DNA of 25,685 nt from an uncultured Phascolarctobacterium sp. GTDB lineage: Bacteria; Bacillota; Negativicutes; Acidaminococcales; Acidaminococcaceae. Shown here one piece after another: positions 1 to 7,728 of this stretch. How positions within the stretch are numbered: the first letter of the stretch is position 1; every line of letters starts with the position of its first letter. Position numbers and translations under genes: made by a program. The stretch covers positions 1 to 25,685 of the forward strand of contig CAJLLL010000028.1 of NCBI GenBank assembly GCA_905207485.1, written 5' to 3'. The notes under the pieces were generated by a model. The model saw nothing but the letters and a program-made list of their open reading frames with translations, searched no databases and was not told the DNA's origin.

Positions 1-54
1 AGCACCTCCTTGCCAAGGAGGGGGTCGCGAGTTCGAATCTCGTTTTCCGCTCCA
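1..54 (+). tRNA. tRNA-Gly(GCC), 3' part
   Basis: Only the 3' two thirds lies in the window. The anticodon stem CTCC/GGAG encloses loop TTGCCAA, giving anticodon GCC (Gly). The T arm is GCGAG-TTCGAAT-CTCGT at 27-43. The acceptor 3' strand TTTCCGC is followed by discriminator T and an encoded CCA at 52-54. It is the first visible member of a Gly-Cys-Leu tRNA cluster. Confidence 0.93.
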
Positions 55-60
55 TATTAC

Positions 61-134
61 GGCGACATAGCCAAGCGGTAAGGCAGAGGTCTGCAAAACC
101 TTTATCCCCGGTTCGATTCCGGGTGTCGCCTCCA
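61..134 (+). tRNA. tRNA-Cys(GCA)
   Basis: Complete 74-nt tRNA with encoded CCA. The acceptor stem GGCGACA (61-67) pairs with TGTCGCC (124-130). The anticodon loop CTGCAAA inside GGT/ACC gives anticodon GCA. The T loop is the usual GTTCGATTC. It lies 6 nt after tRNA-Gly, so the cluster is probably one transcript. Confidence 0.96.
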
Positions 135-141
135 TAATTTT

Positions 142-230
142 GCCGGAGTGGCGGAATTGGCAGACGCAAGGGACTTAAAATCCCTCGGGGAGTGATCCCC
201 GTACCGGTTCAAGTCCGGTCTTCGGCACCA
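142..230 (+). tRNA. tRNA-Leu(TAA)
   Basis: Complete 89-nt class II tRNA with encoded CCA. The acceptor stem GCCGGAG (142-148) pairs with CTTCGGC (220-226), with one G-T pair. The anticodon loop CTTAAAA within GGGA/TCCC gives anticodon TAA. The long variable arm CGGGGAGTGATCCCCG confirms a type II tRNA. It is the last gene of the cluster before the terminator at 242. Confidence 0.96.
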
Positions 231-241
231 TGCTGAAATAC

Positions 242-275
242 AAGCAGTGTTACATAATAGTAGCACTGCTTTTTT
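242..275 (+). terminator. Terminator of the tRNA cluster
   Basis: A 12-bp stem (242-253 with 260-271, one T-G pair) closes a 6-nt ATAATA loop and runs into a T6 tract. It directly follows tRNA-Leu and separates the cluster from the typA promoter. Confidence 0.9.
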
Positions 276-312
276 GTTTACTTTACTTTTACGCTATATT
301 AACGGCGTTTTG

Positions 313-341
313 TTGACATTGCTTTTTAAAAATAATATAAT
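313..341 (+). promoter_or_regulatory. Consensus sigma-70 promoter of typA
   Basis: TTGACA at 313-318 and TATAAT at 336-341 are both perfect consensus hexamers with the optimal 17-bp spacer. Transcription would start near 348, leaving an 85-nt leader before typA. The match implies strong, largely constitutive expression. Confidence 0.9.
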
Positions 342-433
342 AGATTAGTCGCATAGAAAGTTTTGCGGCGTTTGTATTTTTTAGCATTACCCCGCTGCCG
401 TGAGCAGCCAGCAAGAGAGGAAGAAAGACTTTT

Positions 434-2251
434 ATGATAAGAAATGATTTGCGCAACATTGCCATTATTGCCCACGTTGACCACGGCAAAACTACCCTTG
501 TAGATGCTATGCTGAAACAGAGCGGCATTTTCAGAGCCAATGAACGAGTTGAAGAGCGCGTTATGGACTCTAACGCTTTGGAACGTGAACGCGGCATTAC
601 GATTCTGGCAAAAAATACTGCTGTAATGCACAACGGCACTAAAATTAATATTTTGGATACTCCCGGCCATGCCGATTTTGGCGGCGAGGTAGAACGCGTA
701 CTGACCATGGTTGACGGCGTTTTGCTGCTGGTTGATGCTTACGAAGGCCCGATGCCGCAGACCAAATATGTTTTGCGCAAAGCATTGGAACGCAACCTTA
801 AACCGATTGTTGTTATCAACAAAATTGACCGTCCTGACCAGCGCGTAAACGAAGTTATTGACGAAGTTCTTGATTTGTTCATTGAACTTGACGCTAATGA
901 TGACCAGCTTGAATTCCCGGTAGTTTTAACTTCTGCCCGCAACGGCATTGCCAAACTTTCCATGGAAGATGAAAGCGACAATCTGGAGCCGCTGTTCCGC
1001 GTTATTTTGGAAAACATTCCTGCGCCGGACGTTGATACCGAAGCTCCGCTGCAAATGCTTGTAAATACTCTTGATTATGATGATTATGTAGGACGTATCG
1101 TAGTAGGTCGCGTGGTTCGCGGTACTATCCACAACGGCGAAAACATTACCTTAATGGATAACAACGGACAGCGCAAGGCTAAAATTGGCCGCCTGTACAC
1201 TTATCAGGGCCTGAAACGCGTTGAAGTTGATGAAGTTGCCGCAGGCGATATTGTGGCACTGATTGGCCTTAACGATGCTAATATCGGCGACACCATTGCC
1301 GATGCCGAAAATCCGGAAAAACTGGAAGGCATCAGCATTGATGAACCTACGCTTTCCATGGTATTTTCCGTTAATACCAGCCCGTTTGCCGGACGCGAAG
1401 GCGAGTTTGTAACCAGCCGCCATCTGCGCGACCGCCTGTTTAAAGAAGTAAAAACCAATGTTGCCATGAGGCTTGAAGAAACCGAAAGCCCGGATTCTTA
1501 CATTGTTAAAGGTCGCGGCGAGCTGCATCTTTCTATTTTAATTGAAACCATGCGCCGCGAAGGCTATGAATTACAGGTTGGCAAACCGAAAGTAATTATG
1601 CACCGTGATGAAAACGGCGAACTGCTTGAGCCGATGGAAGCCCTGACGATTGACGTTCCGCAGGACTTTATGGGCGCTGTAATGGAAGGTCTGGGTCTGC
1701 GCAAGGCAGAATTGCAGAACATGACCGAAATGGCAGGCTATCTGCGTATGGAATTTTTGATTCCGGCGCGCGGACTTATCGGTTTCCGCAACCAGTTCTT
1801 AACCGATACCAAAGGCAACGGCGTTATGAACCACGTTTTTGCAGGTTATGCGCCTTATAAAGGCGATATTCCGGGACGTACCCGCGGCAGCCTTGTTGCA
1901 TTTGAAGCAGGCGAAACTACTTCTTACGGCATCAGCAATGCACAGGAACGCGGCACTATGTTCATTGTTCCGGGTGAACAGGTTTACGAAGGTCAGATTA
2001 TCGGCGAAAACAGCCGCGAAGACGATATGGACGTTAACCCCTGCAAAAAGAAACATGTCAGCAACATGCGTGCATCCGGCAGTGATGAAGCTATTCGCCT
2101 GATTCCGCCCAAAACCTTCTCTTTGGAACAGGCTTTGGAACACATCAACGACGATGAACTTGTAGAAGTTACGCCGAAAAGCATCCGCATGCGCAAAAAA
2201 GTTTTGGACCGTGTTGAACGTGGCAGAATGCGCGCACGCAACAAACAATAA
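434..2251 (+). CDS. typA: Ribosome-associated GTPase TypA/BipA
   Basis: Translational GTPase of the EF-G/LepA superfamily. It binds the ribosome and supports ribosome assembly and growth under cold or other stress. The 605-aa length matches the family (E. coli about 607). The GTPase motifs are in order: P-loop AHVDHGKTT at residues 13-21, RGITI, DTPGHADFGGEVERV, NKIDRPDQR and the G5 region TSARNG. EF-G domain II and III/V-like segments follow, and the C-terminal domain carries the typical run PARGLIGFRNQFLTDT. The ATG at 434 follows a purine-rich AGAGAGGAAG stretch. A consensus promoter lies upstream and no terminator separates it from the division gene at 2343, so partial co-transcription is likely. 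Confidence 0.97.
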   Translation: MIRNDLRNIAIIAHVDHGKTTLVDAMLKQSGIFRANERVEERVMDSNALERERGITILAKNTAVMHNGTKINILDTPGHADFGGEVERVLTMVDGVLLLVDAYEGPMPQTKYVLRKALERNLKPIVVINKIDRPDQRVNEVIDEVLDLFIELDANDDQLEFPVVLTSARNGIAKLSMEDESDNLEPLFRVILENIPAPDVDTEAPLQMLVNTLDYDDYVGRIVVGRVVRGTIHNGENITLMDNNGQRKAKIGRLYTYQGLKRVEVDEVAAGDIVALIGLNDANIGDTIADAENPEKLEGISIDEPTLSMVFSVNTSPFAGREGEFVTSRHLRDRLFKEVKTNVAMRLEETESPDSYIVKGRGELHLSILIETMRREGYELQVGKPKVIMHRDENGELLEPMEALTIDVPQDFMGAVMEGLGLRKAELQNMTEMAGYLRMEFLIPARGLIGFRNQFLTDTKGNGVMNHVFAGYAPYKGDIPGRTRGSLVAFEAGETTSYGISNAQERGTMFIVPGEQVYEGQIIGENSREDDMDVNPCKKKHVSNMRASGSDEAIRLIPPKTFSLEQALEHINDDELVEVTPKSIRMRKKVLDRVERGRMRARNKQ

Positions 2252-2342
2252 AATTTTCTGAAAAAAAGCAGGATTTAAAAAACTTTTGTAGAAATATATC
2301 AATTACATTAGTCGATTTTTACTTGAGACGGAGGCACAGGAG

Positions 2343-2702
2343 ATGGATTTGAAAAATACTGCTTTAAAGTTTTGGCATACGGATAACGAAGAAGCTGCTT
2401 ACGGCGGACCTTGCCTTGTAAAATCCGAACATATGGATATTTTGGTGCGTACACCGCGCCAGTTCAGCGACGTGCGCGAATACGCCGATGCATTAATGAG
2501 CGGCGCAACGCTGATGGTATCGTTTGAAGCTGTGGACTGCGTAATGCGCAACCGCATTTTCGATTACCTCAACGGCGTAAGCTATATTATTGGTGCGCGC
2601 GTATCCAAAGTGCAAGACGATATGCTTTTATATGCCCCTTCTTCCGTAGAAATTAATAAAGAAGCAGGCAAAAAAACATCTCGCTCCTGGCTCGGCAGAT
2701 AA
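2343..2702 (+). CDS. sepF: Short SepF-family cell division protein
   Basis: SepF anchors FtsZ to the membrane and organises the division ring in Firmicutes, Actinobacteria and Cyanobacteria. Residues from about 33 to 102 are the conserved SepF core: VRTPRQFSDVREYADAL, then VSFEAVDCVMRNRIFDYLNG, then the final strand (DDMLLYAPSSVEI). The protein is only 119 aa, against about 150 in Bacillus, because the linker after the N-terminal segment is very short. The first 15 residues (LKNTALKFW) could form the usual membrane-binding amphipathic helix. The C-terminus is basic (GKKTSRSWLGR). The ATG at 2343 has GGAGG at 2330-2334, 8 nt upstream. Placement after typA rather than in a ylm/division cluster suggests it could be a second paralogue, which I cannot test here. 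Confidence 0.88.
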   Translation: MDLKNTALKFWHTDNEEAAYGGPCLVKSEHMDILVRTPRQFSDVREYADALMSGATLMVSFEAVDCVMRNRIFDYLNGVSYIIGARVSKVQDDMLLYAPSSVEINKEAGKKTSRSWLGR

Positions 2703-2722
2703 ATAATATAAAACTTAAAACT

Positions 2723-2752
2723 AAAACCCCGGTACTTATGTGCCGGGGTTTT
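2723..2752 (+). terminator. Terminator after sepF
   Basis: A 13-bp stem (2723-2735 with 2740-2752, one T-G pair) built around CCCCGG/CCGGGG has a TTAT loop and A and T flanks. It sits 20 nt after the sepF stop. Confidence 0.92.
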
Positions 2753-2775
2753 GTGTGTTATTTAAAATGTATGAT

Positions 2776-2814
2776 AAAAAAACTGCTGTTCATTGAATAA
2801 ATAGCAGTTTTTTT
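2776..2814. terminator. Second hairpin, AACTGCT/AGCAGTT
   Basis: A 12-bp stem, AAAAAAACTGCT (2776-2787) with AGCAGTTTTTTT (2803-2814), has a 15-nt loop. A runs on the left and T runs on the right make it usable in either direction. It backs up the stronger sepF terminator and insulates the autotransporter promoter. Confidence 0.7.
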
Positions 2815-3003
2815 ATGTCTGTTTATGAGATTAAATATTAAAACCATAAAGTGCGTTATGTAAAATTTTTAATTTATTTGATAGAAAAAACGCTGCCGTA
2901 AAAGTACGAGTTACCGTAACCTGCGCCGCCGCACAATCGTACCGGTAGGAATAAAGTTTTCACAAGACCAGTAAAAGTAAGATACAAGCAAAAAGTAAAT
3001 GTC

Positions 3004-3032
3004 TTGCGGGGGGGGTAAAGGTGTGGTATAAT
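3004..3032 (+). promoter_or_regulatory. Autotransporter promoter with G8 tract in the spacer
   Basis: TATAAT at 3027-3032 is preceded by TGG, making an extended -10 (TGnTATAAT). The best -35 at 17-bp spacing is TTGCGG (3004-3009), a 3/6 match. A run of eight G (3008-3015) overlaps the end of the -35 and fills half the spacer, inside otherwise AT-rich DNA. The tract length therefore sets the -35/-10 distance. The -10 is clear; phase variation is inference. Confidence 0.72.
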
Positions 3033-3092
3033 TTTAGGAGCGCCAAGAAATTGTTTTATATAAATTAATGGGCGCAAAAGGAGAGTATTTTT

Positions 3093-5690
3093 ATGAAAAC
3101 AAAATTAACATTAAGTACTTTGATGGCTTGCTTAATTGTAGGAAATGTAGGTTTTGCCCAGGTAATTGAAGTTAATGGAAATACAGAAAATTTAGGTACC
3201 GGTAATTATCAGGGAATTAAAGTAACCGGTAATGGTGAAGCAAACATTAATGCCAAAAATAATGAAGTAGTGTTTGATGATAAAGAAGTTGTTATTACAG
3301 CATCTGATTCTTATACCGGATTATATGCAAATAATGGTAATGTAAATATTAATGCAGATAAACTGACTTTTAATTCTTTAGAAGAACCGAAAGATACAGG
3401 CAATGGATTAACCGATTATGCAGGCATAGATAATTTTGCAGGCTGGTTTGACGGGAATACTAATATAGAGATTAATGTAAATGAACTTTATCTTGGCAGT
3501 GCTGAAATGGGCGGTGACCGTGGGTTCCAACTCAAAGGAGCAAACAACAAATTAAATATTAATGCTGATAGAATAATTGCATATGTTGGTGATGGATTTG
3601 TAAATGCACAAGGCGACAACAGCGGTTCGTCTGTTGTTAATATTGGTACAGCGGATGATAGAATTGAACATTTTGAGGCTCATACTACATTCGGCAAAGA
3701 TGATTACGGTGTAGCACTTTTGCAGGCTAATGAAGGAAATGTTGTAAATTTATATGCTGATACTGCTATATTAGATGGTTCGAATAATATTAATGGAGGT
3801 GTTATTGGTTCTGGTTCTTGGGGGACTGTTAATGTTATTGCAAATGATTTGACTATTGATGGTAATATTTGTGGTACTTATGGTACAATGAGTAGCCTTG
3901 ATGGAAAAACTTTGGAATTAAATGTTACTGCTGATAATTTAGATATGAAAGGCGATATTAATTTAGGTACCAGAGGTGAAGGATATAGTAAAATTAATAG
4001 AGATTCTAAATTGAATTTAAATGTTAACAATGGTATTATTGATGGGAATATAAACATTTTAAGCAAAGATAGTGAAAGTGGATTAGGTGATGCCGTTGCT
4101 GAGATCAATTTTGCTGAAAGTGGTAGAATTAACGGTAAAATTACTGTTGATGGTTCAGGAAATGATTCAGTAAATACAATACTTAACCTTGGCGGTAATG
4201 CTGATATGACTTCTTCAAGTGGTATTTATAATGTTTCTAATGGTGGGCACGTAAACTTTACTGGCGGCACTTGGGCACTAAACGAATGGAATGGTACGGA
4301 TGGTAATATTGGTGTAGGTAAAGATGCTACTTTAAATATTAATAATACCATTACTGTAGCAGATGCTAAAATTGATGGTGATGTTATAATTGATACTGAT
4401 AAAGTTAGCGGAGAAGCAATTATTGCAAATAACAATGCTTCATTAAGTAAAGATTCAAATATTATTTTGGCAAATGTTGATACCGGCGATGTTTTAACAA
4501 CTAAATTGTTTGGTGGTACTGCGAGTGATGTTGATGATTTAAATAAACAGGCTTTAGGACAAATGAAAACCGATAATTTAATGCAGAATGTTACTACTGA
4601 TGAAGAAGGTAATATTGTTGTAAGTGTTGCAGATGCTTCTAAAGTTCTGCCGAATGTTGTTATTGGCGGTATTGTAACAAATCTTACAGCAAATAATATT
4701 CATAATGATTTCTTCGATGATGTTTTAAAATCCGGTGATGCTGATAAGGCAACAGCTGCCCTTAACAGCGTAGCAAACATGGGTGAACTTGCCGGTGTAA
4801 ACCACGGCACTTACAGCATGAGCAACGCTATGACGGATGCTGTTGCACATCATTTAAGCATTGCAACCCATGGCGAACAGGATAAAGACATCTGGGCACA
4901 TTACATTCATAACAAAGAAAATATCGACGGTATGGATTTGGGCGGTATTGAAGGCAGCTACGATGCACAATACAATGGCATTGTAGTCGGCAGTGACCTT
5001 TATAAAAATGGCAAAGTTACTGCAGGCATTGCTTTAAGCTATGCCGATGGCAACATTGACGGCAGCAATATTGCAGCTACTACCAAAAACGATGCCGAAT
5101 ACTATGGCGCAAGCCTGTATGGGCGCATTGATAACGGCAACAGCGCAATTCTTGGCGATATCAGCTACCTGCATAGCGATAACGATATTACCCAAAACAA
5201 CAGCGGTCACGAAATTACCGCTTCTGCTGATGCAGATGCATTCAGCATTGGTATCCGTGCAGAACAGGCATTTAATGCCGGTGCAGGTAAATTTGTGCCG
5301 TATGCAGGTATCCGCTACATGCATCTTGGCGCAGGTAACTATGACAACAGCCTTGGCATGAGCTATGACGCTGATGACCAGAACCTGTGGCTGCTGCCGG
5401 TTGGCGTAACTTACAGCGCAGAAGTACAGAGCGGTGACTGGACAGTAAAACCGGTTGCGGAAGTTGGCTATGTATGGACTATGGGCGACCGCGATACTGA
5501 TATGACTGTAAGCCTTAATGGTGCAGCAGACAGCTTCGGCTTTGAAACTACTGACAGCGGCAGCTTCATTGGCAGACTTGGCATTGAAGCCGAAAAAGCA
5601 AATGTAACCTATGGTTTAGGTTATGAATATCAGAAAGGCGATACCGTTAATGCCAACAAATGGATGGCTAACCTGACCTTCAGCTTCTGA
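3093..5690 (+). CDS. Type V autotransporter (beta-helix passenger plus barrel)
   Basis: Secreted or surface protein exported through its own outer-membrane barrel. Residues 1-22 form a Sec signal peptide (basic MKTK, hydrophobic core, GFA-Q cleavage region). Residues from about 25 to 500 are a low-complexity passenger rich in Asn, Asp and Gly, with repeated short strands of the form INxNADxL, as in right-handed beta-helices. A linker lies around 510-595. Residues 600-865 fit the autotransporter barrel (PF03797), ending in alternating residues and a terminal Phe (ANLTFSF). AAGGAGAG at 3078-3085 sets the ATG at 3093. The ligand is unknown. Codon choice changes sharply near 4740: the passenger is AT-rich (AAT, GAT, ATT), while the barrel uses AAC, GGC and GCC codons like its neighbours. 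The G8 promoter tract suggests switchable expression. Confidence 0.92.
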   Translation: MKTKLTLSTLMACLIVGNVGFAQVIEVNGNTENLGTGNYQGIKVTGNGEANINAKNNEVVFDDKEVVITASDSYTGLYANNGNVNINADKLTFNSLEEPKDTGNGLTDYAGIDNFAGWFDGNTNIEINVNELYLGSAEMGGDRGFQLKGANNKLNINADRIIAYVGDGFVNAQGDNSGSSVVNIGTADDRIEHFEAHTTFGKDDYGVALLQANEGNVVNLYADTAILDGSNNINGGVIGSGSWGTVNVIANDLTIDGNICGTYGTMSSLDGKTLELNVTADNLDMKGDINLGTRGEGYSKINRDSKLNLNVNNGIIDGNINILSKDSESGLGDAVAEINFAESGRINGKITVDGSGNDSVNTILNLGGNADMTSSSGIYNVSNGGHVNFTGGTWALNEWNGTDGNIGVGKDATLNINNTITVADAKIDGDVIIDTDKVSGEAIIANNNASLSKDSNIILANVDTGDVLTTKLFGGTASDVDDLNKQALGQMKTDNLMQNVTTDEEGNIVVSVADASKVLPNVVIGGIVTNLTANNIHNDFFDDVLKSGDADKATAALNSVANMGELAGVNHGTYSMSNAMTDAVAHHLSIATHGEQDKDIWAHYIHNKENIDGMDLGGIEGSYDAQYNGIVVGSDLYKNGKVTAGIALSYADGNIDGSNIAATTKNDAEYYGASLYGRIDNGNSAILGDISYLHSDNDITQNNSGHEITASADADAFSIGIRAEQAFNAGAGKFVPYAGIRYMHLGAGNYDNSLGMSYDADDQNLWLLPVGVTYSAEVQSGDWTVKPVAEVGYVWTMGDRDTDMTVSLNGAADSFGFETTDSGSFIGRLGIEAEKANVTYGLGYEYQKGDTVNANKWMANLTFSF

Positions 5691-5780
5691 TAAAATGTGT
5701 ATTTTACGCAGCTTAAAGTATTATAAAGTTGCAAAAATGTAACGATAACAGATACGCAAAAATTAACAGATAATTAAACA

Positions 5781-5809
5781 AAAAAGAGCAGCTTTGGCTG
5801 CTCTTTTTT
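5781..5809. terminator. Bidirectional terminator after the autotransporter
   Basis: A perfect 12-bp stem (5781-5792 with 5797-5808) with core GAGCAGC/GCTGCTC has a TTTG loop, A6 on the left and T6 on the right. It lies between two convergent genes and can serve both. Confidence 0.92.
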
Positions 5810-5843
5810 ATTGCATATTAATTTTAAACAACAAGGCGAAATG

Positions 5844-6188
5844 TTATTCAATAAAACGTACTTTTCTTCCGCCGATTTCTAATTCCAAAGTTGCGCCAAA
5901 CTCGCTGGTCCAGGCCTGGCATTTGTACAATAATTCTAAAATCAGCTGGTCCGGTTTTTCCGTAAAGGTAACTCTTAGTATAACAGGCCAGCCGGGATAT
6001 TCTTTCTTAAATTCTTCACTTTGAATATGGCCTAAATATCCTTCCATTTTGTTTAGTAAGGCAGTCTGTGTTTCTGGTTTTCCATCTATAAAGCCGTTGC
6101 AGACCAGCATCAGCAAAATTTCTTTGTTTTTTGTTTCAGCCATAATATCAATGGAGTGTAAATTGCCGAACATATTTTCAATAGACAT
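5844..6188 (-). CDS. Small protein resembling DUF6572
   Basis: A 114-aa soluble, mixed alpha/beta protein with no signal peptide or membrane segment. The opening MSIEN followed by SIDIMAETKNKEILLMLVCNG, the ALLNKMEGYLGHIQSEEFKKEYPG helix and the later strand VILRVTFTEKP resemble, from memory, DUF6572 proteins. No catalytic motif is evident. On the minus strand AAGG lies 7 nt before the ATG at 6188. The gene is monocistronic, between the terminator at 5781 and the hairpin at 6322. Such small proteins often sit among SUKH-type and immunity-like genes, but no toxin is adjacent. The family assignment is tentative and the function is unknown. Confidence 0.7.
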   Translation of the reverse strand: MSIENMFGNLHSIDIMAETKNKEILLMLVCNGFIDGKPETQTALLNKMEGYLGHIQSEEFKKEYPGWPVILRVTFTEKPDQLILELLYKCQAWTSEFGATLELEIGGRKVRFIE

Positions 6189-6321
6189 AACTGCACCTTC
6201 TTTTTATAAAATTATATTTGCCCGCTCACAAAAATCCTTATTTGTAAGGGTATTTATTAAAGTGTTTGCGAATCTTTTTATAGCTTTCTTTATTTATATT
6301 GTAACATAAACGGCAAAATAA

Positions 6322-6366
6322 AACGGAACGCTGATACTTTATAATTAAAAGTATAAACGTTCCGTT
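6322..6366 (-). terminator. Terminator of the chromate-transporter pair
   Basis: The outer stem AACGGAACG (6322-6330) pairs with CGTTCCGTT (6358-6366). After a 3/3 internal loop, ATACTTT (6334-6340) pairs with AAAGTAT (6348-6354). On the minus strand it is followed by TTTTATTTTG, 22 nt past the stop of the second transporter gene. Confidence 0.85.
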
Positions 6367-6388
6367 AATAGTTTAATGATGTTTGGCT

Positions 6389-6961
6389 TTAATATACCAA
6401 CATGCCGATAATGCCACTGATGAGCATTAAGCTGATAGCGCCTACTTTGCGGTAATAATGCAGGTAAAAGAGCAGTGCCAGAACCGGTATGCCGATGGGG
6501 TTAAACGTGCTGCTCTCGCTGGTGGCGTTGTCGATCGGAAACAGCGTAATATCTAAAAAGAAAATTACTGCTGTAATCATAAAGGCAATAACCGCCGGGC
6601 GGATGCCGCACAGTGCTTCTTTAACAAGGCGTGACTGGCTGAATTTTTCCAGCGAGCGCGCTACAAAATAAACGATAATGAATGACGGCAGCGAAACGCC
6701 GAGCGTGGCGATGAACGAGCCCATAAACGCAGGCACAAAATCCGGCCCACAGACGCGCGCGCCGACATAGGTTGCTGTGTTGACGGCAATAGGTCCCGGC
6801 GTCATTTGCGAAATGGTGATGATGCGTGCGTATTCCGCTGCGGGAATCCACCCGTGTGCCAGAACTTCCTGCTGAATTACGCTGACCATGGCAAGCCCGC
6901 CGCCGAAGGAGAACAGGCCGATTTTAAAGAAGACGAAAAATAAATCCCAGTAAATGCCCAT
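6389..6961 (-). CDS. Chromate transporter family protein, second half (ChrA-like)
   Basis: Inner-membrane half-transporter of the CHR family (PF02417), 190 aa with about five or six hydrophobic segments. The N-terminus has the signature FFKIGLFSFGGGLAMV, and MTPGPIAVNTATYVG follows at about 53-67. Full-length ChrA proteins have two such halves in one chain; here they are separate genes, the short-chain CHR arrangement. The ATG at 6961 shares its A with the upstream TGA (TGATG), so translation is coupled and the two halves probably form a heterodimer. Substrate is uncertain: characterised members export chromate, but many gut homologues may move other oxyanions. Confidence 0.92.
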   Translation of the reverse strand: MGIYWDLFFVFFKIGLFSFGGGLAMVSVIQQEVLAHGWIPAAEYARIITISQMTPGPIAVNTATYVGARVCGPDFVPAFMGSFIATLGVSLPSFIIVYFVARSLEKFSQSRLVKEALCGIRPAVIAFMITAVIFFLDITLFPIDNATSESSTFNPIGIPVLALLFYLHYYRKVGAISLMLISGIIGMLVY

Positions 6962-7524
6962 CAGTCAGCCCTCCTTCCTAAAAAGCGGTAGGCAGCAATG
7001 GCATACAGCGCCGCTGCAATAACGGTGGAGGCAATGCCGAAGCCTAAAACGTAAATTTCGGCAATGGAAAGCGCAAGAACTGCCCAGCCTAACTTGTTGC
7101 TTACGGAAGAAGCAAACATTTTTTTAGTGGCAACTACCAGAAGCACGGTAATGGCAGCGTTAACGCCGGCAAAAAATTTTAAAATATAGGTGTTGGCATC
7201 AAGACCGCTTGAAGCAAAAAGCATGGCAATGGCAAAAATAATGATGAACGAAGGCAGAATAACGCCAAGCGTGCAGACCAGCGCTCCGGCAATGCCAGCC
7301 AGGCGGTAGCCCAGAAACGTGGCAGAGTTTACCGCTATAACGCCCGGCAGCGATTGGGCAATAGCCAGCACATCGGTAATGTCCTTATCATCAATCCAGC
7401 CCTGGCGCTCCACAAATTCGTCGCGGATAAGCGGTATCATGGCAAGGCCGCCGCCTATGGTGAACAACCCTATTTTAAAAAACACATTAAACATGTGCAA
7501 AAAACTTACTTGCTTTTTCTGCAT
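6961..7524 (-). CDS. Chromate transporter family protein, first half (ChrA-like)
   Basis: First gene of the split CHR pair, 187 aa. It carries the same signatures as its partner: FFKIGLFTIGGGLAMIPLI at about 14-32 and AQSLPGVIAVNSATFLGYR at about 51-69, with QGWIDDKD between them, followed by several membrane segments. The C-terminus is short and basic (FLGRRAD). The ATG at 7524 has only a weak GAAGTG ribosome site. Its stop overlaps the next start by one base. It is divergent from kdpD, with a 302-bp gap. The family is clear; the transported ion is not. Confidence 0.92.
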   Translation of the reverse strand: MQKKQVSFLHMFNVFFKIGLFTIGGGLAMIPLIRDEFVERQGWIDDKDITDVLAIAQSLPGVIAVNSATFLGYRLAGIAGALVCTLGVILPSFIIIFAIAMLFASSGLDANTYILKFFAGVNAAITVLLVVATKKMFASSVSNKLGWAVLALSIAEIYVLGFGIASTVIAAALYAIAAYRFLGRRAD

Positions 7525-7728
7525 GGGTACACTTCTTTCTTAAGGCAATAAAATTTAGAGTGGTAAATATATTATTACGCAAATAAAGCGCTTTGGCAAG
7601 TAAAATTGAAATTTAGAAAATAAGGCTGCAAAAAATACAAAAGTTTTGAACCGCGATTAAGCCTTTAAGATTTTAGTACAAATAATATAAAACGGGTTTG
7701 TAAAAACAACAAAGCTGAAAAGTTTGCC

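Larger units (their letters stand above)
2753..3092 (+). other. Autotransporter upstream region (no gene seen)
   Basis: This 340-bp AT-rich stretch holds a second hairpin (2776-2814), an extended -10 promoter containing a G8 tract (3004-3032) and the autotransporter leader. Minus-strand reading frames exist here, but they lack a convincing ribosome site and protein-like composition. Nothing identifiable was seen at 2815-3000. In the leader, GCGCC (3040-3044) could pair with GGCGC (3071-3075), just upstream of the ribosome site; this is weak. Confidence 0.6.

Noticed and set aside
3040..3075. GCGCC/GGCGC pairing in the autotransporter leader as a regulatory hairpin
   Set aside because: Only 5 bp across a 26-nt loop. 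Too weak to claim as a feature.
2874..3077. A 67-codon minus-strand frame in the autotransporter upstream region
   Set aside because: It overlaps the promoter and leader of the autotransporter, has no ribosome site, and its composition is not protein-like.
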